From [Zimmermannella] bifida NBRC 103089 (GTDB lineage Bacteria > Actinomycetota > Actinomycetes > Actinomycetales > Microbacteriaceae), in NCBI RefSeq assembly GCF_001570925.1, contig NZ_BCSP01000003.1, forward strand, positions 186,001-250,000: a stretch of 64,000 bases of DNA, read 5' to 3'. Shown piece by piece: positions 50,624-58,668 of this stretch (the stretch's first letter is position 1; each line of letters opens with the position of its first letter). The translations under genes were made by a program, and so were the position numbers. The notes under the pieces were generated by a model, which saw only the letters and a program-made list of their open reading frames with translations, searched no databases and was not told the DNA's origin.

Positions 50624-53611
50624 ATGACGATCAGCGAAGCGCAACCCGAGACGAAACTCAGCGCCGACCAACGTGATCTTGCGGCGATGATCCGCGAACG
50701 CATCGAAGGCGAGGTCGATGCATCGACGCTGCGCCGCGCAGAATACTCCAGCGACGCCGGTAACTACCGCATTACGCCCGAACTGGTCGCCTTCCCCAAG
50801 ACCGCCGAAGACCTCATTTCGATCGCCGATGTCTCTCGCGCAACCGGCACGCCGCTGCACATGCGCGGTGCCGGTACCTCGATCGCCGGAAACGCAATCG
50901 GCCGCGGCATCGTGGTCGACACGTCGCGCTACCTAAACCGCATCCACGAAATCGATCCCGAAACGAAGACGGCACGCATCGACCCGGGCGTCATCGTTGC
51001 GCAGCTGCAGCATGCGGCGAAACCGTACGGTTTGCGTTTCGGCCCTGACCCGTCGACGTGGACCCGCTGCACCATCGGCGGCATGATCGGTAACAACGCT
51101 TGCGGTTCGCACTCGCTCGCGTTCGGTCGCACGGCCGACAACATTGTCGACCTCGACGTGCTCGACGGCACCGGCCGCCGGTTCACCGCGGCCGATGACC
51201 TCAGCGTGGTGCCCGGGCTCGACGAATTCACCCTGCGTCACTTGGCGACGATCCGCACCGAGTTCGGCCGATTCGGCCGACAGGTCTCGGGCTATGCGCT
51301 CGAAGCCCTGCTGCCAGAGCGCGGGCACAACCTGGCGCAACTGCTCGTTGGTTCCGAAGGCACGCTCGGCGTGGTGCTCGGCGCCACGGTCAAGCTTGTT
51401 GATGTGCCATCGGCGCCGGTGACGATCGCGCTCGGCTACGAGTCGATGTTCGCTGCTGCCGACGACATTCCGGCCCTGCTGGCGCACAAGCCCGGCGCCA
51501 TTGAGGGCTTGGATGCGCGCCTGGTTGAGGCCGTGCGCCGCAGCCACGGTGCCGGTGCGGTGGCGGCGCTGCCCGAGGGCGGTGGCTGGCTGCTCATTGA
51601 GATGCCGGGCGCGACCCAAGAAGAGGCGCTCGACCGTGCGCACAAACTGGTCTCCGCATCCGCCGCCGTGTCGTCGAACATCGTCGCCGACCCGGTCGAA
51701 GCCCGACCAATTTGGCGCGTGCGCGAAGACGGCGTGGGTCTTGCCAGCCGCACCCAAGAGGGCGAGCAGGCCTGGCCAGGCTTCGAAGACGCCGCGGTGC
51801 CGCCAGAACGCTTGGGCGAATACCTGCGCAAGTTCGACGAACTCACCGAATCACACGGCATCTCGGGTATGCCGTATGGACACTTCGGCGACGGCTGTAT
51901 TCACGTGCGCCTGGCGATCCCGATGGAAAAGGACGGCGCGGCGCTGCGTCGTTTCATGCTGGATGCGGGGCGTCTGGTTGGCGAGTTCGGCGGTTCGATC
52001 TCGGGCGAGCACGGTGACGGCCGCGCTCGCAGTGAGCTGCTGCCGTTCATGTACTCCGACGAAGCAATTGCCGCGTTCGGTGAACTCAAGTCGCTGTTCG
52101 ACCCGAACAACCTGCTGAACCCCGAGGTGCTGGTCAACCCGGCACCGCTCGATGCGGATCTGCGTCGCCCGCAGGCGCTGCCGACCCCGCGCATCCGCGG
52201 CGGATTCTCGTGGCACGAAGACGGCGGCGACTTCACCCGTGCGGTGCACCGCTGCGTGGGCATGGGTAAGTGCCGGGCCGACAACCGTGCTGCGGGCGGG
52301 TTCATGTGCCCGAGCTACCTCGCCACTAAGGACGAAACCCACTCGACCCGTGGTCGCGCGCGCGTGCTGCAAGAAATGACCAACGGCAAGCTCGTCAAGG
52401 ACGGCTGGAAGTCGAAGGAAGTCGCCGAATCGCTCGACTTCTGCCTGAGCTGTAAGGCGTGTGCCAACGACTGCCCGGCGGGTGTTGACGTTGCCGCCTA
52501 CAAGTCCGAGACGCTCTACCGCAAGTACAAGGGGCGCCTGCGCCCGATCAACCACTACGTGCTGGGACAGCTGCCACGGTGGGAGAAGATCATGTCGCCG
52601 CTGGCACCGCTGGTGAACGGCATGTTCAAACTCGGCTGGCTGCGCAAGGTGATGCTGCCGCTGGCGGGTGTGGATGCACGTCGCACGATTCCGCCGATCT
52701 CGCGTCGCACGTTCATGCAAGACCGCAAGCGTGCGCTGCGTGCCGGTCAGGCCGTGGCCGTGGATGCACCGCGTACCCAAGCGCCGCGCGTGATGGTGTG
52801 GGCTGACTCATTCTCGAACGGATTTGCCCCGGGCATCGACCACGATGTCGTGAAGGTACTTGAAGCTGTAGGCCTGGAAGTCGTCACGCCGCAGAACTCG
52901 GTGTGCTGTGGCCTTACTTGGATCTCAACCGGTCAGCTCGACGGTGCCCGTGCGCGCCTGTCGAAGCTCATGGATGAGTTCATGCCAATGGTTGCCGCCG
53001 GCATCCCAATCGTGGGCGTGGAACCGAGCTGTACGGCCGTGTTGCGCAGCGACCTGCTCGAACTCTTCCCCGACGACGAACGGGCTGCCGCAATTGCCGC
53101 CAACACGTTTACGCTTGCCGAGGTGCTTGCCGGTAAGGCACCGGTCGAGGTAACAACCGACGGCGTGCTGCCGCGTTTGGACGGCCTGGAGCTCGTGGTG
53201 CAGCCGCACTGTCACCAACACTCGGTGATCGGCTTTAACGACGACAAAGCCCTGTTGAATTCGCTCGGTGCCGAACTCACGCAGCTTTCGGGCTGCTGTG
53301 GCTTGGCCGGTAACTTTGGTCTCGAGAAGGGCCACTACGAGGTGTCCGTTGCCGTTGCCGAGAACTCGCTACTGCCGGCGCTGCGCCAAGCCAGTGATGA
53401 CGCGATCTTCTTGGCCGACGGCTTCTCGTGCCGCACGCAGGCAGAGCAGCTTGCCGGTCGCGAGGGCGTGCACTTGGCGACGCTGTTGATCGAACGGATG
53501 CAGCCGGTTACGGAGGCATCTACGGAACGCGATACGACCGCATCCGACTCGACCGCATCCGACTCGACCGCATCCGATACGACCGCATCCAATACGGAGC
53601 CGTCTGCCTAA
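50624..53611 (+). CDS. FAD-linked oxidase fused to Fe-S/CCG reductase (D-lactate/glycolate dehydrogenase type)
   Basis: A 995-residue fusion (or 1006 if the ATG at 50591 is used). The N-terminal FAD_binding_4 domain shows MRGAGTSIAGNAIGRG and GGMIGNNACGS. The FAD-oxidase C domain includes PYGHFGDGCIHVR and SISGEHGDGRARSELL. Two 4Fe-4S clusters lie at ~540-625 (CVGMGKCRA and CLSCKACANDCPAG). Two CCG repeats follow (SVCCGLTW and SGCCGLAG). It probably oxidises D-lactate or a 2-hydroxy acid and feeds electrons to the quinone pool. The C-terminus has four 5-residue repeats. Confidence 0.9.
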   Translation: MTISEAQPETKLSADQRDLAAMIRERIEGEVDASTLRRAEYSSDAGNYRITPELVAFPKTAEDLISIADVSRATGTPLHMRGAGTSIAGNAIGRGIVVDTSRYLNRIHEIDPETKTARIDPGVIVAQLQHAAKPYGLRFGPDPSTWTRCTIGGMIGNNACGSHSLAFGRTADNIVDLDVLDGTGRRFTAADDLSVVPGLDEFTLRHLATIRTEFGRFGRQVSGYALEALLPERGHNLAQLLVGSEGTLGVVLGATVKLVDVPSAPVTIALGYESMFAAADDIPALLAHKPGAIEGLDARLVEAVRRSHGAGAVAALPEGGGWLLIEMPGATQEEALDRAHKLVSASAAVSSNIVADPVEARPIWRVREDGVGLASRTQEGEQAWPGFEDAAVPPERLGEYLRKFDELTESHGISGMPYGHFGDGCIHVRLAIPMEKDGAALRRFMLDAGRLVGEFGGSISGEHGDGRARSELLPFMYSDEAIAAFGELKSLFDPNNLLNPEVLVNPAPLDADLRRPQALPTPRIRGGFSWHEDGGDFTRAVHRCVGMGKCRADNRAAGGFMCPSYLATKDETHSTRGRARVLQEMTNGKLVKDGWKSKEVAESLDFCLSCKACANDCPAGVDVAAYKSETLYRKYKGRLRPINHYVLGQLPRWEKIMSPLAPLVNGMFKLGWLRKVMLPLAGVDARRTIPPISRRTFMQDRKRALRAGQAVAVDAPRTQAPRVMVWADSFSNGFAPGIDHDVVKVLEAVGLEVVTPQNSVCCGLTWISTGQLDGARARLSKLMDEFMPMVAAGIPIVGVEPSCTAVLRSDLLELFPDDERAAAIAANTFTLAEVLAGKAPVEVTTDGVLPRLDGLELVVQPHCHQHSVIGFNDDKALLNSLGAELTQLSGCCGLAGNFGLEKGHYEVSVAVAENSLLPALRQASDDAIFLADGFSCRTQAEQLAGREGVHLATLLIERMQPVTEASTERDTTASDSTASDSTASDTTASNTEPSA
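53531..53590 (+). repeat. 15-bp tandem repeat at the 3' end of the oxidase gene
   Basis: Four in-frame copies of GA(T/C)(A/T)CGACCGCATCC encode D-(T/S)-T-A-S four times. The copies differ by two alternating bases. The tract is disposable-looking tail sequence and could vary in length. Confidence 0.85.
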
Positions 53612-53632
53612 CGCAGCACCGCTGAACAAGCA

Positions 53633-53676
53633 AACGCCGGGCCGCACCGCTGGTGGTGCAGCCCGGCGTTATTTAG
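53633..53676. terminator. Terminator between the oxidase gene and trx
   Basis: A 16-bp stem with one mismatch (53633-53648 with 53655-53670) is followed by ATTTAG, between convergent genes. Confidence 0.75.
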
Positions 53677-53685
53677 CGGGTCGAA

Positions 53686-54108
53686 TTAGACGACGGCGCC
53701 GTCGGCGGTTGGCTCGTTGCCGTCGTCGGCGTTTCCGTTTGCCATCTTGGCCTCGTTCTCTGCAACCTTGGCGCGGACATCGTCCATGTCAACGTTGCGA
53801 ACGGCCTCAATGACCTGGTCAAGGGCGGGAGCTGGCAGCGCGCCAGCCTGCTCGAAAATCATGATGCCGTCGCGGAAGGCCATGAGCGTTGGAATCGAGC
53901 GGATGCCGAGGCTACCAGCGAGCTGCTGGTTTGCTTCGGTGTTCACCTTGGTGAAGGTAACGTCGCTGTACTTTTCGCTCGCGGCTTCGTACACGGGTGC
54001 AAACTGCTTGCATGGGCCACACCACGAAGCCCAGAAGTCGACAAAGTAGATGCCGTCTGCGGTTACGGTTTCGAGGAACTGCTCTTGGGCGAGATCGATT
54101 GTTGCCAT
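53686..54108 (-). CDS. trxA: Thioredoxin
   Basis: A 140-residue thioredoxin with the redox motif WCGPC (Cys30-Cys33) in FWASWCGPCKQF and the cis-Pro loop RSIPTLMAFRDG. The core domain is ~107 residues. The remaining ~30 residues form an acidic tail (KMANGNADDGNEPTADG), an unusual but not rare extension. It should reduce cytosolic disulfides, including those of MsrB and other oxidised proteins. It is convergent with the oxidase gene and stands alone. No thioredoxin reductase is in the window. Confidence 0.94.
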   Translation of the reverse strand: MATIDLAQEQFLETVTADGIYFVDFWASWCGPCKQFAPVYEAASEKYSDVTFTKVNTEANQQLAGSLGIRSIPTLMAFRDGIMIFEQAGALPAPALDQVIEAVRNVDMDDVRAKVAENEAKMANGNADDGNEPTADGAVV

Positions 54109-54199
54109 TTGCTGATCGTACGACAGCGGCCTGCGCCATAGCTGCCAGCAGAGGTGCTGTTCGCCAGGGGCACAGGCCGTGTCGAAGTTGACGTTGTGG

Positions 54200-55105
54200 T
54201 TACGCCTTGCGGTCGAATTCCGAACCCGGGGTGTCCGAGTCAGCGTCGAGCAGTTCCTGCGGCATCTCTACCGGCGCATCTTCGGTCGCCTCGTCGGCGA
54301 ACGGCGAGTAGCCGATCGGGTGCTGAGGTTCTTCCGTGGTCGGGGCGAATGCGGCGTCGTCGGGCGCATCGGTCGCCGCGGCTTCGGCGTTATCTGCTGC
54401 GGATGCGTCAGCACCCGTGTAGCTGCCGCTGTCATTCGCGTCGCCTGTGGGCATTGGTTCGTCGATCGGTGCAGCCGGGTCATTGAGTGCTGTGGCGTTG
54501 TCGACATCACCCGCCACGTCGATCGGTGTGGCTTCGGTGTTATCGAGCGCTGGCGCTGCGGCGTCAGCCGGTGCCATATCGGCGGTGCGGCCGGGCACCT
54601 GGTAGTACGCGTAGAGCTCGTCTTCTTCTTCGGGAGAGAGGTTCTGGTCAATTTCGGTCAGTGGCGCCGACGTGACCGTGGCCTTGTCGTAGGGCACGCG
54701 AATCTGGCGTTCGCTGCGCTCAGCCAGGTCTAGCGGCACAAAGTATTCCTTGGTACCGAAAATGCCGGTCTTAACCGTCACCCAGTTCGGTTCCTGGGTT
54801 TGGTCGTCGAGGTACACCTGGCCCACGCGGCCGATCTTCTCGTCGTTCGGGCCGAACACGGTCGACTGGAACAGCACTAGCAGCTGCGCCTCAGCTTCTT
54901 GCGCGCGGCGCTCTTCTTCGGTCAGTTCAGGTTCGGCGGATGCGGCGGGCACCGTCGCATCGTCCATGTCGACTGGCGTCGCGGTTTCGTCGTGCTCGGT
55001 TGCAGCTTCGAATGCTGAATCAGCAGCGGTCGTATCGTTGAGCGTTTCGTCAGGCACAACGTTGTTGGCATCGAGGTCGGCGCGTGATTCGTGTGATTCA
55101 GCCAT
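54200..55105 (-). CDS. PRC-barrel domain protein with acidic tails
   Basis: A 301-residue protein. The central PRC-barrel (~85-160) reads FGPNDEKIGRVGQVYLDDQT, TVKTGIFGTKEYFVPLDLAE and QIRVPYDKATV. The first ~75 residues and the last ~110 are acidic and disordered. PRC barrels act as protein-protein modules in photosynthetic reaction centres and RNA processing (RimM). The actinobacterial stand-alone kind, often stress-induced, is of unknown function. ATG 55105 is chosen over longer frames because GAGG lies 10 nt upstream. Confidence 0.85.
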   Translation of the reverse strand: MAESHESRADLDANNVVPDETLNDTTAADSAFEAATEHDETATPVDMDDATVPAASAEPELTEEERRAQEAEAQLLVLFQSTVFGPNDEKIGRVGQVYLDDQTQEPNWVTVKTGIFGTKEYFVPLDLAERSERQIRVPYDKATVTSAPLTEIDQNLSPEEEDELYAYYQVPGRTADMAPADAAAPALDNTEATPIDVAGDVDNATALNDPAAPIDEPMPTGDANDSGSYTGADASAADNAEAAATDAPDDAAFAPTTEEPQHPIGYSPFADEATEDAPVEMPQELLDADSDTPGSEFDRKA

Positions 55106-55331
55106 GGGGGAACAATCCTCAGTTTGGGGACTCGGTCTTGTGAACTTCACGCTGGCGGCCGGGCAATGAAGTACGCGAACTGGGTTCGGGATATTCGGAT
55201 GCACCAGCAGTGCTACTCGGGCAGCGCGCGGTCCGTTGCCTCGAACTGTATACGTTGCCGACCGGGAAACTCCTGACGTTGTGGGAGTTTTCAGATGCCC
55301 GCGCGGATCGTGCCCGCGCGGACAGACCCCA

Positions 55332-56543
55332 CTACTGCGGTGATGCGGAACCGTCCGCGGAGGCGTCGGGTTCGCGGCTACCGGCATCCGGTGCCGGGCG
55401 GATTGAAGTCGGCGTCTCGGCCGGACCGGCTGCGGGTCGGTGTGGTTCCGCCTGGGGCACGAATTCGGGCAAGGGCGGCATGGCGCCACGGGTCGCGGCA
55501 ACCTCGGCATGGTTGGCGGGCGCGGTACCGTCACCGGATGCATCCGACTGTGGACCGGTGTTGGACTGTGGTGTAGCGGGGGCGTTCCGGCGAGCACGGC
55601 GTGCCTTGGCGAATTCGTTGCGGATGCGGGCGACTACCTTGCGCAGGCCGGCAAACCAAGCCGCGACGAACAGGATGCCGATGAGCACGAGGCCGGGCAG
55701 CGCGTAGCCGAAACGCTCAATGAAGCGGTCGATCGACTTCATGAAGTCTTCCCAGCCTTCCTGCAGGCCCGCCCAGAATCCGGTGGCCTCGGGCTCGATC
55801 TGGCTGGAGTCGGTCGACATGGTGATGTTGACCGTCGAGTAGCTGACTTCGTCGTTGAGGACCTCGAGCTGTGACTTCAGGCTCGCGAGTTCTGCTTCGC
55901 GGTCGCCGAGCTCGCGCTCAATCTCGAGCATCTCGGTCGTGTTCGCTGCTTTTTCGAGCATGCCACGCAGCGACTTGATGGAACTTTCGAGGCTGGCGAT
56001 GCGCGATTCCAAGTCCACCTTTTCGAGAGTGACGTCCTCAGCGTTGGTTTGCGTCGACTTCACCTCGCCGAGCTCGCCAATCTGGCCGACGAATTTGTCG
56101 TGGGCATCGGCAGGAATGCGCACAGTGAACTCGGCGCTTGCCCAGCTCGACCCTTGCTCTTCGGAGCGGTGGTCGAAGTGGCCAGCCAGCTCGGTTACCT
56201 GCAGTTCGAGCCGGTCGGTGGCATCGGCGAGATTTTCCACGCGGATGCGGATATCGGTGGTGACGCGGATCGCACGTTCCGCAATCGCCGGCTGATTGCC
56301 CTGCGCGCCGCCAGCACCGCTATCGGGTGCTGCCTGTTCCGGGACAGCCGCGCCGCCGCCGGGTTCCTCGACTCGTTCGTAGGCGTCTGGTGCTGCGCCG
56401 ATGCCAGGTGAGTGGCTATTGCCAGACGAACAGCCGGCAACTAGACCGATGATCGCGAGCGCGGTGGTGACAGCACCGAGCAGTCGGGTTACCCGGGCGC
56501 GGGCGGATGCGGAGGTGGATGCGGAGCGAGGTGTTTCAGCCAT
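55332..56543 (-). CDS. DUF4349 lipoprotein
   Basis: A 403-residue envelope lipoprotein. The signal peptide ends in the lipobox LVAGC (Cys38). Residues ~105-275 are the DUF4349 domain, with the long coiled coil DLESRIASLESSIKSLRGML and ELGDREAELASLKSQLEVL, followed by the membrane helix LPGLVLIGILFVAAWFAGL (~310-330). A basic stretch and a Pro-rich cytoplasmic tail follow. It is anchored both by lipid and by the helix. The function is unknown; structural homologues are thought to be envelope scaffolds. ATG 56543 gives the canonical signal peptide. Confidence 0.88.
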   Translation of the reverse strand: MAETPRSASTSASARARVTRLLGAVTTALAIIGLVAGCSSGNSHSPGIGAAPDAYERVEEPGGGAAVPEQAAPDSGAGGAQGNQPAIAERAIRVTTDIRIRVENLADATDRLELQVTELAGHFDHRSEEQGSSWASAEFTVRIPADAHDKFVGQIGELGEVKSTQTNAEDVTLEKVDLESRIASLESSIKSLRGMLEKAANTTEMLEIERELGDREAELASLKSQLEVLNDEVSYSTVNITMSTDSSQIEPEATGFWAGLQEGWEDFMKSIDRFIERFGYALPGLVLIGILFVAAWFAGLRKVVARIRNEFAKARRARRNAPATPQSNTGPQSDASGDGTAPANHAEVAATRGAMPPLPEFVPQAEPHRPAAGPAETPTSIRPAPDAGSREPDASADGSASPQ

Positions 56544-56702
56544 GTGTTCAGCATCGCTGATGGTGCCGCGGCGGTCATCAGGCTTGCGGCCACGATTTCG
56601 TGCCACGGGTGCGCTGCAGAGTGACGGTGCATGCGACGAACTGATGACCGACTTGAAACTTGGACGGTACGCGCAGCCAATCCTGCGGTGCCCGCGCGCG
56701 GG

Positions 56703-57530
56703 CTAGGCGAAGGTGTCCGGGTCCTTGCCGGTGCGTACGCCCGTGTTGCAGGTGTCGATGGTGGCGATGTCTTCGGAGGTGAGCACGATACCGGCGGCGT
56801 CGAAGTTCTCACGCTGGCGGTCGGGGTCAGCCGACTTTGGAATAACGACATTTCCGATGGCGAGGTGCCAGGCGAGGACAGCCTGCGCCGGCGTGCATCC
56901 CTGACGTTTGGCAACTTCGGTAATGGCTGGGTGGTCGAGGTTGCGTCCGCGGTTCAGTGGTGACCAGGCTTCGGTGCAGATGCCGTGCTCGCGGTGGAAC
57001 GCACGCAGTTCGGGCTGTGCGAATTCGGGATGCAGTTCGACCTGATTGATGGTGGGAAGTTCTCCGGTTTCGTCGAGCAATCGCTGCAGGTGGTGTTCCT
57101 TGAAGTTTGCGACACCGATCGAACGAATGCGGCCCTCATCGCGCAAGCGGCGCAGGGCCTCCCACGTCTCGACAAACTTGTTCTGGGTGGGGTCGGGCCA
57201 GTGGATGAGATAGAGGTCGAGTTCTTCGACGCCGAGCGCGGTGATCGATTCGTCGAATGCTCGCAGCGTGGCATCGAACCCGTGACTGTCCTGCCAGACC
57301 TTGGTGGTGATGAACACCTCGTCGCGGTTCAGCTGAGCGCGTCGCAGTCCTTCGCCGACGCCGGATTCGTTGTCGTAGAACGAAGCGGTGTCGAGGTGTC
57401 GGTAACCGATTTCGAGGGCGCGGCGCACGATCTCTGGTGCGGCATCGTTGTCGATCTTGTAGGTACCAAAACCTAGCTGCGGGATGCGGTGTCCGTCGGA
57501 CAGTTCCAGGTTGAGTTCTCGTGTAGTCAC
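56703..57530 (-). CDS. Aldo/keto reductase
   Basis: A 275-residue (alpha/beta)8-barrel NADPH-dependent oxidoreductase. The catalytic tetrad Asp47 (RHLDTASFY), Tyr52, Lys77 (ITTKVW) and His110 (YLIHWPDP) is present. The C-terminal cofactor loop IPKSADPDRQRENFDA is also complete. Related enzymes reduce 2,5-diketo-D-gluconate or methylglyoxal; the substrate here is not known. The GTG start lies 7 nt after a TAGGGT box. It is divergent from the nrd operon across a 394-bp intergenic region. Confidence 0.93.
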   Translation of the reverse strand: MTTRELNLELSDGHRIPQLGFGTYKIDNDAAPEIVRRALEIGYRHLDTASFYDNESGVGEGLRRAQLNRDEVFITTKVWQDSHGFDATLRAFDESITALGVEELDLYLIHWPDPTQNKFVETWEALRRLRDEGRIRSIGVANFKEHHLQRLLDETGELPTINQVELHPEFAQPELRAFHREHGICTEAWSPLNRGRNLDHPAITEVAKRQGCTPAQAVLAWHLAIGNVVIPKSADPDRQRENFDAAGIVLTSEDIATIDTCNTGVRTGKDPDTFA

Positions 57531-57537
57531 GGCACCG

Positions 57538-57543
57538 ACCCTA
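57538..57543 (-). promoter_or_regulatory. -10 box of the aldo/keto reductase gene
   Basis: TAGGGT on the minus strand, 7 nt before the GTG at 57530. Confidence 0.45.
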
Positions 57544-57689
57544 ACGCCGTCACCTGGCCAATCCTGTATACCTCGCTGAGCGTAGTCGGGGTGGCGTAAA
57601 TCGATGCCGGAGGGTCATGGTCAACTTCGTGGTGACGTGAATCGCGTCGCCGCGCGCACTGCATGTATGCGAGCGCATGGAGTTACCGG

Positions 57690-57790
57690 GTTGTGCACAG
57701 CAGCCGAACTCGAGGTGTGGAGGGGATGTGTACAAGTGCGGAAAAGCTGTGCAGACACGCCGGTTTTCTGTGGATTCTGATGTGGAGAAC
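57690..57790 (+). promoter_or_regulatory. Cluster of DnaA-box-like sites ahead of nrdH
   Basis: TTGTGCACA (57692-57700), TGTGTACAA (about 57727-57735) and TGTGGAGAA (about 57782-57790) each differ from TTGTCCACA, on one or the other strand, by one base. DnaA control of ribonucleotide reductase genes is known in other bacteria. Confidence 0.4.
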
Positions 57791-57803
57791 TACACGCTTG
57801 TAA

Positions 57804-57817
57804 TCCGAGATGTAGTG
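57804..57817 (+). promoter_or_regulatory. NrdR box 1
   Basis: TCCGAGATGTAGTG matches the palindromic CACAA(G)AT(G)TTGTG-type NrdR box in 10 of 14 positions. It lies 31 bp (centre to centre) from box 2. Confidence 0.65.
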
Positions 57818-57834
57818 GTGTTAAATTCATCAGG

Positions 57835-57848
57835 CACAACATCTTGTG
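57835..57848 (+). promoter_or_regulatory. NrdR box 2
   Basis: CACAACATCTTGTG is nearly perfectly palindromic and close to NrdR boxes. TTAAAT (57821-57826), between the boxes, is the likely -10 element, so NrdR binding would block it. Confidence 0.8.
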
Positions 57849-57924
57849 GCCCCGTGCGGTTGACTGACACAGCAGTGGAAGTACCAATTGATCGTGCGGA
57901 GTTGATTTACCTGAGGGAAGAATT

Positions 57925-58161
57925 ATGACCATTTCTGTGTACAGCAAGCCATCGTGCGTTCAGTGCACCGCTACCTACCGCGCCCTCGACAAGCAGGGCA
58001 TCGAGTACGAGGTGTTCGATGTATCGGCCGATGACAAGGCACTCGCCGCGGTCAAAGAACTTGGCTACCTGCAGGCACCAGTCGTGGTGACCGAAGAAGA
58101 CCACTGGTCGGGCTTCCGCCCCGACAAGATCAACGCGCTCGCGCAGCTCCGCAGCGCGTAG
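57925..58161 (+). CDS. nrdH: Glutaredoxin-like protein NrdH
   Basis: A 78-residue redoxin that reduces class Ib ribonucleotide reductase. The active site is CVQC (Cys11 and Cys14), within YSKPSCVQCTATYRAL. The NrdH-type C-terminal signature WSGFRPDKI is present, and the protein lacks a glutathione-binding site. The ATG is preceded by GAGGGAAG. It is the first gene of the nrdHIE operon, under paired NrdR boxes, and is followed by nrdI 84 bp downstream. Confidence 0.97.
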   Translation: MTISVYSKPSCVQCTATYRALDKQGIEYEVFDVSADDKALAAVKELGYLQAPVVVTEEDHWSGFRPDKINALAQLRSA

Positions 58162-58245
58162 AACCTAGACGTCTATAGCCCGGGCCATGAATATTCTGCG
58201 CCCGGGCTTCGTTGCGAATCGGGCAATTTGCAAGGAGGGATGCAG

Positions 58246-58668
58246 ATGAGTCAGCTCATCTATTTCTCGAGTGTCTCGGGAAACACGCATCGCTTCGTGC
58301 AGAAACTCGGTCGCAGCGCGCAGCGGATTCCGCTGCTCACTAACGACGAGACGATCTTGGCTACCGAGCCGTTCGTTCTTGTTGTGCCCACCTATGGGGG
58401 AGGGAATGGCCGGGGGGCTGTGCCCAAACAAGTGATCAAGTTCCTGAACGTGCCAGCAAACCGTGCACTTTTGCGTGGTGTGCTGGTCGGCGGGAACACG
58501 AATTTCGGTGCGGCCTATGGCCTCGCCGGAGACATCATCGCGGGCAAGTGCAACGTGCCCGTGCTGTATCGATTTGAACTATTCGGCACTCCAGAAGATG
58601 TGCAACGAGTAAACGAGGGATTGGACGAATTTTGGCGAGCGCAAGCGGCACTAACGACGGTGCAGTAA
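58246..58668 (+). CDS. nrdI: Flavodoxin-like protein NrdI
   Basis: A 140-residue FMN protein that supplies the oxidant for activating the manganese cofactor of NrdF. The FMN phosphate loop [10 protein letters not shown] and the TYGGG loop are clear, followed by [24 protein letters not shown] lies 7 nt before the ATG at 58246; other in-frame starts upstream are too close to that site. It overlaps the start of nrdE, so the genes are translationally linked. NrdF, its normal substrate, is not encoded in this window. Confidence 0.95.
   Translation: MSQLIYFSSVSGNTHRFVQKLGRSAQRIPLLTNDETILATEPFVLVVPTYGGGNGRGAVPKQVIKFLNVPANRALLRGVLVGGNTNFGAAYGLAGDIIAGKCNVPVLYRFELFGTPEDVQRVNEGLDEFWRAQAALTTVQ

Noticed and set aside
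53531-53590. CRISPR-like repeat
   Set aside because: The units are 15 bp with no spacers and are in frame within a gene.
57690-57848. Replication origin suggested by DnaA-like boxes
   Set aside because: No dnaA, dnaN, rpmH or gyrB context, too few boxes and no AT-rich unwinding stretch; gene regulation is the simpler reading.
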